Part shown: piece after piece, positions 18,375 through 25,652 of the stretch
How the letters are laid out: every line of letters starts with the position of its first letter
How positions within the stretch are numbered: the stretch's first letter is position 1
Assembly: GCF_024172165.1 (NCBI RefSeq)
Contig: NZ_JAMZEB010000002.1
Location: 3,121,501 to 3,185,500 of the forward strand
Length of the DNA stretch: 64,000 nucleotides
Direction: 5' to 3'
Source: Nonomuraea thailandensis
GTDB taxonomy: Bacteria; Actinomycetota; Actinomycetes; Streptosporangiales; Streptosporangiaceae
Program-made: the position numbers and the translations under genes
The notes under the pieces: model-generated
Database searches by the model: none
Told to the model about the DNA's origin: nothing
The model's input: the letters and a program-made list of their open reading frames with translations, nothing else

Positions 18375-20000
18375 TCAGGACGCCTGCGTCAGGGACATCA
18401 CCGCCCAGGGGGCGAGTTCGACGTCCAGGTCGAGCACGCCGTCGTCGGGCACGGTCAGCGTGTACCGCAGGAGCGAGTCGGCGACCCCGCTGAGATGGTC
18501 GTGCTCGGCCCGGGACAGGTTGAGGGGTGATCCGAGCCGGTACCACGCCTCGGCGGCGTTGCCGTGCTCCCAGTCCAGGATCTCGACGAGGAACGTGCCG
18601 CCGGGCCGCAGGCCGCCGATCGAGTGGCGGACGCGCCGGCCCGGCCCCACCTCGGCCAGCGCGCGGGCCGCCGGGTAGGAGCCGCGCGCGGCGACGCCCT
18701 TCATCGCCATGTCCTCGGGGTAGTTGAAGAACACCGCCGACACGGCCGACGTCCGGCTGTCGCGGGTGACGACCCCGTCGGGCGTCGAGAGGAGCAGCCG
18801 ATCGCCGAGCCGGCCCAGCATGGTGAACGCGTGGAACGTGGGCTTGTGGATGCCGCCCTCGTTCACCAGCCCGAACCCGCCGTGGAACGGCCCGATCCCG
18901 GCGCCGCCCTCCTCGAACACGTCCGTGAACGTCCAGTAGGAGATGGAGTCGGCCAGAGCCGCGCACTTCAGGTACGACCGGGTGATGGAGGTCGCCGCGA
19001 ACGGCGTGTCGTGGATGAAGTCGCGGGCCGACGGCGACGTCGACCACTCGGTGATGTGGATCTCCGCCTCGGGGTACGGGCTGTTCCGCACGAGCTTGCG
19101 CAGGAGGGTCAGGTCGTCGTACGTGGCGTCGGCGTACCGGGTGATGTGCACGGCCTCGCCGTCGGCGCCGTAGGCGAAGTCGGTGGGGTAGAGGTGGGCC
19201 GAGACGAAGTCGATCGGCAGGGCGCGCTCGGCGCACCAGGCGATGAAGTCCTCGATCCAGACCGGGCGCCAGTCGAGCGCGTCCACGTCGGTCGCGGCGG
19301 CCGTCGCGAGCGCCGCGGAGCGGTCCTCGGTCTCGCCCCTGTAGCGGTCGTCGGGCACGAAGACGCTCGTGGCCGGCCCGCCGACCTTCAGGGCGGGGTC
19401 GATCGCCTTGATCGCCCGCACGGTGTGCTCGTAGAGCTGGAAGTACTCGGTCTTCGTGCCGGTCCAGAAGTAGGGGACGAGGTTCGGCTCGTTCCACACC
19501 TCGAAGCGCCACTGCCGCACCTCGTCGGACCCGTACCGGTCGATCCAGTGCTCGACCGTTCTGGTGACCAGCTCGACCCAGCGCGCCATGTCGTTGGGCG
19601 GGCTGCAGTGAGCACCCCACCAGAACACGGTCTCGGTCCGCGTGGCCAGCGCGCGCGGCATGAAGCCCAGCTCGACGAAGGGCCGGACGCCGAGGTCCAG
19701 GAGGAAGTCGAAGACCTTGTCGACGTAGCTGAAGGTGTACACGGGGGAGGGGAGGGGAGTGTCCGGGCCGAAGCCGCCGCCGTAACCGTCCCGGTAGACG
19801 AACATGTCGTCGTGGAAGACGCCGTGGAAGCGGAGGTACTCGACCCCCGTCGCGGCGGCCACCTCGGCGAACTGCCGCTGCCAGTCCGCGCGCAGCGCCT
19901 CGTTCGCCCGGCCGGCGCCGATGCACCTGCTCCAGACGTGCGGCAGCGCGGTCTCCTCACGCAGCTCGCCGTCGATCCGGAACCGGGGCTTGCTCTTCAT
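18375..20000 (-). CDS. GH39-like glycoside hydrolase (beta-xylosidase/iduronidase family)
   Basis: 541 residues, ATG at 20000. No signal peptide, so cytoplasmic. The barrel carries the family's acid/base Glu in FEVWNEPNLVPYFW and nucleophile Glu in IHITEWSTSPSARDF, with VEYLRFHGVFHDDM near the N-terminus and a C-terminal beta-sandwich. GH39 enzymes hydrolyse beta-xylosides, alpha-L-iduronides and related glycosides. It is the last gene of the leftward operon after a binding lipoprotein and two permeases, so it most likely splits the imported oligosaccharide. Regulation by the divergent LacI gene at 23281 is suggested by two operators. The exact sugar is not determined. Confidence 0.87.
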   Translation of the reverse strand: MKSKPRFRIDGELREETALPHVWSRCIGAGRANEALRADWQRQFAEVAAATGVEYLRFHGVFHDDMFVYRDGYGGGFGPDTPLPSPVYTFSYVDKVFDFLLDLGVRPFVELGFMPRALATRTETVFWWGAHCSPPNDMARWVELVTRTVEHWIDRYGSDEVRQWRFEVWNEPNLVPYFWTGTKTEYFQLYEHTVRAIKAIDPALKVGGPATSVFVPDDRYRGETEDRSAALATAAATDVDALDWRPVWIEDFIAWCAERALPIDFVSAHLYPTDFAYGADGEAVHITRYADATYDDLTLLRKLVRNSPYPEAEIHITEWSTSPSARDFIHDTPFAATSITRSYLKCAALADSISYWTFTDVFEEGGAGIGPFHGGFGLVNEGGIHKPTFHAFTMLGRLGDRLLLSTPDGVVTRDSRTSAVSAVFFNYPEDMAMKGVAARGSYPAARALAEVGPGRRVRHSIGGLRPGGTFLVEILDWEHGNAAEAWYRLGSPLNLSRAEHDHLSGVADSLLRYTLTVPDDGVLDLDVELAPWAVMSLTQAS

Positions 20001-20029
20001 TGCCTCACTTCTTTCGACAGGTGCGCCAT

Positions 20030-20911
20030 CTAGCCCTTGACGGCGCCCAGCGACAGGCCCGACTGCCAGTACCGCTGCAGGCCGAGGAACGCGATGATCA
20101 ACGGGACGATGGTCAGCAGTGCGGACGTGATCACGAGATTCTGGATGAGGGCGCCGTTCCCGGCCGTCGAGCCCAGCTTGTTCCACTGGTTGATGCCGAC
20201 GGTCAACGGGTACCAGGCGGGATCCTTCAGCATGATCAACGGCAGGAAGTAGTTGTTCCAGATCGACACGAACGAGAACAGCAGGACCGTCACTCCGGCC
20301 GGCGCGAGGAGCGGCAGCGCGATCTGCAGGAAGGTCCGGAACTCCCCGGCGCCGTCGATCTTCGCGGCCTCCAGCAGGCCCGTCGGCACCGCTTCGGCCG
20401 TGAACACCCACATCAGGTACAACCCGAACGGGTTGATGAAGGACGGGATGAGCACCGCCCACGGCGTGTTGGTCATGCCGATGTGCGCGAACAGCAGGAA
20501 CTGCGGGATCGCCAGGGCGATGCCGGGGACCGAGATCGACCCCAGCACCACGAGGAGGAACGTCCGCTTGCCCCGGAAGTCGAGCTTGGCCAGGGCGTAC
20601 CCGCCGAGGGCGGCCAGGAAGGTGGACACGGTCGCGCCCACGACGACGTAGAGCACGGTGTTGAGCAACCACCGCGAGAAGATCCCGTCCTGGTAGGTGA
20701 ACACCTGCACGATGTTGTCCCACAGGGCGAACTCGCGGCCGGGCGCGAGCCCGAACGTCGACACGAAGTCGGCCTGCGACTTGGTGGCGTTGACGACCAG
20801 CCATCCGAGCGGCAGCAGGCAGTACAGAGTGAACAGCCCCGTCATCACGGTGAGAGTCGTGCTCTTCCTGGGATTCTCCACCGTGGAGAGCCGGCGGCTA
20901 CTGATCTGCAT
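20030..20911 (-). CDS. Carbohydrate ABC transporter permease (MalG/CUT1 type)
   Basis: 293 residues with six predicted transmembrane helices. The EAA loop reads EAAKIDGAGEFRTFLQIALP, matching the MalG group, and the protein ends with a cytoplasmic GLSLGAVKG tail typical of this family. The ATG at 20911 overlaps the preceding permease by 14 bp, indicating translational coupling. It forms the membrane pore with the MalF-type partner. No ATPase gene is in the operon; CUT1 importers of actinomycetes usually borrow a shared MsiK-type ATPase encoded elsewhere. Confidence 0.92.
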   Translation of the reverse strand: MQISSRRLSTVENPRKSTTLTVMTGLFTLYCLLPLGWLVVNATKSQADFVSTFGLAPGREFALWDNIVQVFTYQDGIFSRWLLNTVLYVVVGATVSTFLAALGGYALAKLDFRGKRTFLLVVLGSISVPGIALAIPQFLLFAHIGMTNTPWAVLIPSFINPFGLYLMWVFTAEAVPTGLLEAAKIDGAGEFRTFLQIALPLLAPAGVTVLLFSFVSIWNNYFLPLIMLKDPAWYPLTVGINQWNKLGSTAGNGALIQNLVITSALLTIVPLIIAFLGLQRYWQSGLSLGAVKG

Positions 20912-21782
20912 TCCTCAGCCCTCTGATCTGGACGGCGTAGGCGACGGCGATGGTGATCGCCGCCATGACGAGCGCGAGCGCCGCGGCGTAACCCTGCTGC
21001 GACCCGGTGAACGCCAGGTTGTAGGCGTACAGGTTGGGCGTGTAGAAGGTGGTGACGCCGCTGTTGGCCACCATCGACGGCAGGATCTGCGGCTCGTTGA
21101 ACATCTGGAACGTGCCGATGATCGAGAAGATGATCGTGACGACCAGCGACCCGCGCAGGGCCGGCAGCTTGATCGCCCGGACGATCTGGAACTCTCCGGC
21201 CCCGTCGATCGCCGCCGCCTCGTACAGCTCGCGCGGGACCGCCTTGAGCGCGGCGTAGAAGATGAGCATGTTGAACCCGGTGAACGCCCACGTCACCATC
21301 ACCCCGATGGAGATGAGCGTGGTGCCGGGGGCGAAGGGGTCGAGGTTCGTGCCCAGGGCCCGGTTGAGGCTGCCGAACAGGCCGTACTTGACGCCCAGGA
21401 GGAATCCCCACATGAGCGTCGACACGATCGCCGGCACCGCGTACGGAAGGAAGATCGTCACTCGCAGGAACCTGGCGCCGTGCAGGCGCATGGAGTCCAG
21501 CGCCAGCGCCAGGGCCATGGCGAAGAACAGCATGATCGGCACCTGGACGAGGGTGAACCAGACGACGCGTCCCACACCGTCCCAGAACTGCGGATCCTGC
21601 ACCAGCTTGACGTAGTTGGCGAGCCCGACGAACGTGTTGCCGCCGACGAGCCTGTCCTGGAAGAGGCTCAGGTAGGCGGCGTACAGGATGGGCACGATGA
21701 AGACGAGCGCGAACAGCGCGCCGAAGGGCGCGATGAACACCGGCCCGATCGATGATCTGCGGCGCTTGCGGGTCGGCGCCAC
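20898..21782 (-). CDS. Carbohydrate ABC transporter permease (MalF/CUT1 type)
   Basis: 294 residues, GTG start at 21782 just three bases past the binding-protein stop, so tightly coupled. Six predicted helices; the EAA loop is EAAAIDGAGEFQIVRAIKLP, and the FNEPQIL and TFYTPNLYAYNLAF segments are usual for MalF-type permeases of actinomycete oligosaccharide importers. It pairs with the MalG-type product of 20030-20911. Confidence 0.92.
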   Translation of the reverse strand: MAPTRKRRRSSIGPVFIAPFGALFALVFIVPILYAAYLSLFQDRLVGGNTFVGLANYVKLVQDPQFWDGVGRVVWFTLVQVPIMLFFAMALALALDSMRLHGARFLRVTIFLPYAVPAIVSTLMWGFLLGVKYGLFGSLNRALGTNLDPFAPGTTLISIGVMVTWAFTGFNMLIFYAALKAVPRELYEAAAIDGAGEFQIVRAIKLPALRGSLVVTIIFSIIGTFQMFNEPQILPSMVANSGVTTFYTPNLYAYNLAFTGSQQGYAAALALVMAAITIAVAYAVQIRGLRNADQ

Positions 21783-21785
21783 CTG

Positions 21786-23102
21786 CTAGCTCACCTCGAA
21801 ACCCTGCTCGTTGCCGTACTGGATGCAGCGCTGCCGCCACTGTTCGAGGACCTCGGCGAGCGAGCCCTCGCCCGTCGTGTAGAACGGGGAGGCCAGGTCG
21901 CCGTAGATCGAGCGGGCCCACTCGAAGAACGGCGGGTACTGCCAGCCGCCGCCGACGATCTCCGAGGCCTCGGCCAGCACGGCGCCGACCTTCTGGTCGC
22001 CGAAGTACGGGTTGGCCTTGCTCTGGAACGTCTCGTTCTCCAGCACCGACATGTTCGGCACGAAGGCGCCGGCGTCGACGCGGGTGGACAGGCCGCCGCC
22101 GTGCGTGAAGTACTCGAGGAATGTGAAGGCCGCCTCCTTGTGCTCGGCCGCGGCGGGGATGCCGAAGGAACTGCCGCCGTTCGCCGCGCCGGTCCTGTCG
22201 CCCTGCTGCCACTGCGGCATCAGCGCGACCCGGAAGTCACCGGCGGCGTCCGGCGCGCGCTCGGGCAGAGTGGAGGTCAGCCAGCCGCCCATGGTCTGGG
22301 TTGCCAGGGTGCCGTCGTTGAGCGCCCGGTTCCAGTCGTCGGACCATCCGGTGATCTTGGTGTTGATCAGGCCCTCGTCGAGCAGCTTCTGCCAGAAGGC
22401 CACGGCCTTGGTCGTGCCCGGGTCGGTGAAGTCGATGCGCACCTTGGTGCCGTCCACCTTGAAGGGGCGGCCACCGGCCTGCCAGATGAGGGAGAGCAGG
22501 AAGAAGATGTCGCCGGTGTCCTGGGCGATGTAGTAGTCGTCGCCGAGAGCGTGGATCTTCTTGGCGGCCTCGTAGTACTCGTCCCAGGTGGCGGGGGGTT
22601 CCTCGATGCCGGCCTTCCTGAGCGTGGACATGTTGTAGAACATCGCCGACGGACCGTAGTCGGAGGGCACCGCGTGGACCTTGCCGTTGACCGTCACGTC
22701 GCTCCACGCGGCCGGGACGAAGTCCTGCTTGAGCTTGTCGGCGCCGAGCTCCCCGAGGTCGGCGAGCTTGCCGGGAACGGCGAAGTACGGCACCGCGAAG
22801 TACTCGAACATGACGAGGTCAGGGACGCCCGAGCCGGCCTGGATGGCGTTGTCGAGCGCCTTGTACTCGTCCTGGGACGAGCCCGCGTTGACGACCTCGA
22901 CCGTGATGTTCGGGTTCGCGGCCTGGAAGCCGGGGACGGCCTTCTCGACAGTGCCGTCCCAGCTCCAGACCGTGATCTTCACCTGCTCGTCACCGCCGCC
23001 GGCGCTGGAGCCGCCTCCGGAGCCGCCGCCCGAGCACGCGGTCAGCGCGAGCATCGGCGCGAGCGCCGCGGAAAGGAGCCTGAGCTTGTGGGAGAGCCGC
23101 AT
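21786..23102 (-). CDS. Extracellular solute-binding lipoprotein (CUT1, MalE-like)
   Basis: 438 residues with a lipoprotein signal (LAPMLALTACSGG) and a Gly/Ser linker. The mature part has the SBP_bac_1 pattern: VKITVWSWDGTVEKAVPGF, GSGVPDLVMFEYFAVPYF, VPSDYGPSAMFYNMSTLRKA and GGSSFGIPAAAEHKEAAFTFL. It is the first gene of the leftward operon (binding protein, MalF, MalG, GH39). A palindrome lies about 25-45 bases upstream of its ATG. Ligand likely an oligosaccharide matched to the GH39 enzyme. Confidence 0.93.
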   Translation of the reverse strand: MRLSHKLRLLSAALAPMLALTACSGGGSGGGSSAGGGDEQVKITVWSWDGTVEKAVPGFQAANPNITVEVVNAGSSQDEYKALDNAIQAGSGVPDLVMFEYFAVPYFAVPGKLADLGELGADKLKQDFVPAAWSDVTVNGKVHAVPSDYGPSAMFYNMSTLRKAGIEEPPATWDEYYEAAKKIHALGDDYYIAQDTGDIFFLLSLIWQAGGRPFKVDGTKVRIDFTDPGTTKAVAFWQKLLDEGLINTKITGWSDDWNRALNDGTLATQTMGGWLTSTLPERAPDAAGDFRVALMPQWQQGDRTGAANGGSSFGIPAAAEHKEAAFTFLEYFTHGGGLSTRVDAGAFVPNMSVLENETFQSKANPYFGDQKVGAVLAEASEIVGGGWQYPPFFEWARSIYGDLASPFYTTGEGSLAEVLEQWRQRCIQYGNEQGFEVS

Positions 23103-23127
23103 GGGCCTCTCCTCTCGTTCCTCAGCC

Positions 23128-23147
23128 GTTACGAAAATATTTCGCAG
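23128..23147. promoter_or_regulatory. Imperfect palindromic operator upstream of the GH39/ABC operon
   Basis: The core ACGAAAATATTTCGC (23131-23145) is an imperfect inverted repeat of the same type as the perfect palindrome at 23243-23259, about 100 bp away. Placement just upstream of the binding-protein gene suggests repression by the divergent LacI protein. Binding is inferred. Confidence 0.6.
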
Positions 23148-23242
23148 CTTATTCGATGTTGCGAGGACACTAGGTGTCCCCTCTGCGCCGTGTCAACGGG
23201 GGGACGGGGGAGAACCGCTGGAGAGAAGGGCTCGTGGTAGGT

Positions 23243-23259
23243 TACGAAATAATTTCGTA
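23243..23259. promoter_or_regulatory. Perfect 17-bp palindrome upstream of the LacI gene
   Basis: TACGAAATAATTTCGTA is a perfect inverted repeat around one central base and sits 22 bases before the LacI-family ATG at 23281. Together with the similar site at 23128 it forms an operator pair across the divergent promoter region, consistent with autoregulation and looping. Confidence 0.65.
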
Positions 23260-23280
23260 GCCCGGAGAGAGGGAGTCGTG

Positions 23281-24324
23281 ATGCGACGGCGAGGTCCTTC
23301 CGATCGAGCCACGTTGGCCGACGTCGCCCGGCTGGCCGGCGTCTCGCCGACGACCGCGTCGAAGGTGCTCAACGGGCGCAGCGACGTGGGGGCCAAGACG
23401 CGCGAGCTGGTGCTCGGGGTCATGGCCGAGATCGGCTACAAGCCGACGGCGGTGCGGCACGAGCAGACGCGGGAGCGCACCCTCGTCACCGTGCTCGACA
23501 TCGTGGAGTCCCGTTACGCCGGGACGGTGCTCCAGGGCATCCTCATGGCCGCCACCTCGGCGCGGGCCGAGCTCCTGCTCCGCCTGCCGCCCGGCGAGCC
23601 GATCAGCACGAGCCGCCCGGCGGCGGGCACCTGGATCGAGGAGCAGCAGGCGTCCGGCGTCGTCGGGCTCATCGCGCTGGCCGTCGCCGTGCCCGACTCG
23701 GTGCTCGGCGCCGCGGAGGAGCTCCGGCTGCCCGTCGTGACGATCGATCCCATCGACACGACGGAGTCACGGCTGGTCAGCATCGGCTCCACCAACTGGG
23801 CGGGCGGCCGTTCGGCGACCGAGCACGTCATCAGGTTCGGCCACCGCAGGATCGCCTGGATCGGCGGACCGCTCGGCTCCGCACCCTCGCTGGAACGTTT
23901 CCACGGCTACCAGGCCGCGCTCGACTCCGCCGGCATCGCCCCGGATCGCGCGCTGATCCGCCACGAGGCGTTCTCCGTCGAGGCCGGGCAGCGGCACGCC
24001 CGCGATCTCCTCTCGCCCGGCGAGCGGCCGACCGCGATCGTCGCGGGCAACGACGAGATCGCCGTCGGGGTCCTGGCCGCCGCCAAGGAGCTCGGCATTC
24101 CCGTCCCGGACGAGCTGTCGGTCACGGGGTTCGACGACACGCCGCAGACCGAGTGGACCACGCCGCGGCTCACGTCCGTCCGGCAGCCTCTCGTCGGCAT
24201 GGGGCGGATGGCCGTGGAGACCGTTCTCGGCATGGCGGACGGCGTCCAGCCCGCCTCACGGCACCTCCAGCTGGCGACGACCCTCAGCGTCCGCGACTCG
24301 ACGGGCCCCGCGCCGTCGTCCTGA
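23281..24324 (+). CDS. LacI-family transcriptional regulator of the adjacent GH39/ABC operon
   Basis: 347 residues. ATG 23281 (a GTG directly precedes it) follows GGAGAGAGGGAG. The helix-turn-helix TLADVARLAGVSPTTASKVL is followed by the hinge helix and a periplasmic-binding-like effector domain (SRYAGTVLQGILMAA, GHRRIAWIGGP, TAIVAGNDEIAVGVLAAA, LSVTGFDDTPQTEWTTP). It is divergent from the binding-protein/permease/GH39 operon and two matching palindromes lie between them. It probably represses that operon until an inducing sugar binds. The family call is firm; the ligand is unknown. Confidence 0.93.
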   Translation: MRRRGPSDRATLADVARLAGVSPTTASKVLNGRSDVGAKTRELVLGVMAEIGYKPTAVRHEQTRERTLVTVLDIVESRYAGTVLQGILMAATSARAELLLRLPPGEPISTSRPAAGTWIEEQQASGVVGLIALAVAVPDSVLGAAEELRLPVVTIDPIDTTESRLVSIGSTNWAGGRSATEHVIRFGHRRIAWIGGPLGSAPSLERFHGYQAALDSAGIAPDRALIRHEAFSVEAGQRHARDLLSPGERPTAIVAGNDEIAVGVLAAAKELGIPVPDELSVTGFDDTPQTEWTTPRLTSVRQPLVGMGRMAVETVLGMADGVQPASRHLQLATTLSVRDSTGPAPSS

Positions 24325-24420
24325 TCACGACGATCCGGTCAAGTTTCTACCCGAAGAACGGCCGGCCGGAAAGGCCTTGTTTCCGCGTTGGAGATCGCTT
24401 ACCTTTGCCGCTGCAAACGT

Positions 24421-24434
24421 AACCGATAACGATT
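24421..24434. promoter_or_regulatory. Possible LacI-type operator upstream of the second LacI gene
   Basis: AACCG-ATAA-CGATT is an inverted repeat with one mismatch in the half sites (AACCG versus AATCG). It lies 17 bases before the ATG at 24452, where an autoregulatory site would be expected. The local sequence is less GC-rich than its surroundings. Assignment is by pattern only. Confidence 0.35.
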
Positions 24435-24451
24435 GCAACTTGTGAGGCAGC

Positions 24452-25468
24452 ATGGCCAACGGCGGCGCGCCAGTGACGATGAGTGATGTCGCACGGTTGG
24501 CGGGAGTCTCCACGGCGACCGTGTCGCGGGTGGTCAACCGGCGTTACGGCGTCAGCGAGAGCACCATCGGACAGGTCCGTGCGGCCATCGAGCAGCTCGG
24601 CTACGAGTCGAGTCTCGTGGCCACGAGCCTGCGCAGCAGCCGGACCAACGTCCTGGGGCTGGTCACCCACAGCTTCCAGTCCTACACGGCCGAGGTGCTG
24701 AAGGGAGTGATGGACGCTCTGAGCCAGTCGGGTTTCGATCTGATCATCTACGCCAACAGCGACCTCTACGGCACCTACTCGGACGGCTGGGAGCAGCGGC
24801 ACCTGGCCCGCCTGTCGGGCACGCTCACCGACGGGTGCATCGTGGTCACGCCCTCGCGCGAGGTGCGCAGCGGCACTCCGGTCGTGGTCATCGATCCGGC
24901 GCGGGGCTCGGCGGTGCCGTCGGTGACGGCCGACAACCTCGCGGGCGCCACCGCGGTGGTCGAGCACCTGCTCGGCCTGGGGCATCGGCGCATCGGCTTC
25001 ATCGCGGGCCGCGCCAGTCTCGAAGCCGCGTGGTCACGCGAGGAGGGCTATCGCACGGCGCTGGCCGAGGCCGGCGTGCCGATCGACTCGCGGCTGATCG
25101 CGCGGGGGAGCTTCAACCCGGAGTCCGCGGCACCGCTCGCGCGGGCGCTGCTGGACCGGCCGGACCGGCCGACGGCCATCTTCGCCGCCAGCGACGGGAT
25201 GGCGTTGAAGACCCTGGAGGTCGCCAAGGAGCTGGGGCTCGACGTGCCCGGCGACCTGTCGGTGGCCGGCTTCGACAACATCCCGGAGTCGGCGCTGGCC
25301 GAGCCGGGGCTGACCACCGTGGACCAGTCGATGTACCGGCTCGGGTACGAGGCCGCGCGCATGCTCAAGTCGCTGGTGCGCGGCGACTGGGAAGGCCCGG
25401 GCCGGATCGTGCTCCCGACCCGTCTGGTGGTGCGCGGCTCCACCGCCGCACCGGGCGGGTCCCTGTGA
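24452..25468 (+). CDS. LacI-family transcriptional regulator
   Basis: 338 residues, ATG 24452 after TGTGAGGCAG. DNA-binding part TMSDVARLAGVSTATVSRVV followed by NRRYGVSESTIGQVRAAIEQ; effector domain with VLGLVTHSFQSYTAEVLKGV, GHRRIGFIAGR, TAIFAASDGMALKTLEVA and DLSVAGFDNIPESALAEPG, ending in LPTRLVVRGST, the usual family tail. It lies 127 bp after the first LacI gene and before the tandem esterase at 25653. It is only moderately similar to its neighbour, so not a recent duplicate. Candidate targets are the esterase and the importer at 27950; the GTTAGCGCT-type sites there do not resemble its own upstream repeat. Confidence 0.92.
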   Translation: MANGGAPVTMSDVARLAGVSTATVSRVVNRRYGVSESTIGQVRAAIEQLGYESSLVATSLRSSRTNVLGLVTHSFQSYTAEVLKGVMDALSQSGFDLIIYANSDLYGTYSDGWEQRHLARLSGTLTDGCIVVTPSREVRSGTPVVVIDPARGSAVPSVTADNLAGATAVVEHLLGLGHRRIGFIAGRASLEAAWSREEGYRTALAEAGVPIDSRLIARGSFNPESAAPLARALLDRPDRPTAIFAASDGMALKTLEVAKELGLDVPGDLSVAGFDNIPESALAEPGLTTVDQSMYRLGYEAARMLKSLVRGDWEGPGRIVLPTRLVVRGSTAAPGGSL

Positions 25469-25502
25469 TCGCGACGTCACCGTAAGGTATGGCGTCACGT
25501 CA

Positions 25503-25534
25503 CACCTGACGTTCGCGGCAACGAACGTCAGGTG
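25503..25534. terminator. Perfect 13-bp hairpin after the LacI gene
   Basis: CACCTGACGTTCG (25503-25515) pairs exactly with CGAACGTCAGGTG (25522-25534) across a six-base loop. It lies 35 bases after the LacI stop and 119 bases before the esterase start, so a terminator is the simplest reading. An operator for the next gene is possible because of the symmetry. Confidence 0.6.
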
Positions 25535-25652
25535 GGCAAGCTGACCCCGACGACGGAAGGGAGGTGCGAACACCGACCACTGAAGATCCACCGCATACAT
25601 CCGGTCGGCCGGCCGGGCATCAACCGTGGCCGACCGTTAAGGGAGTTTTCGC

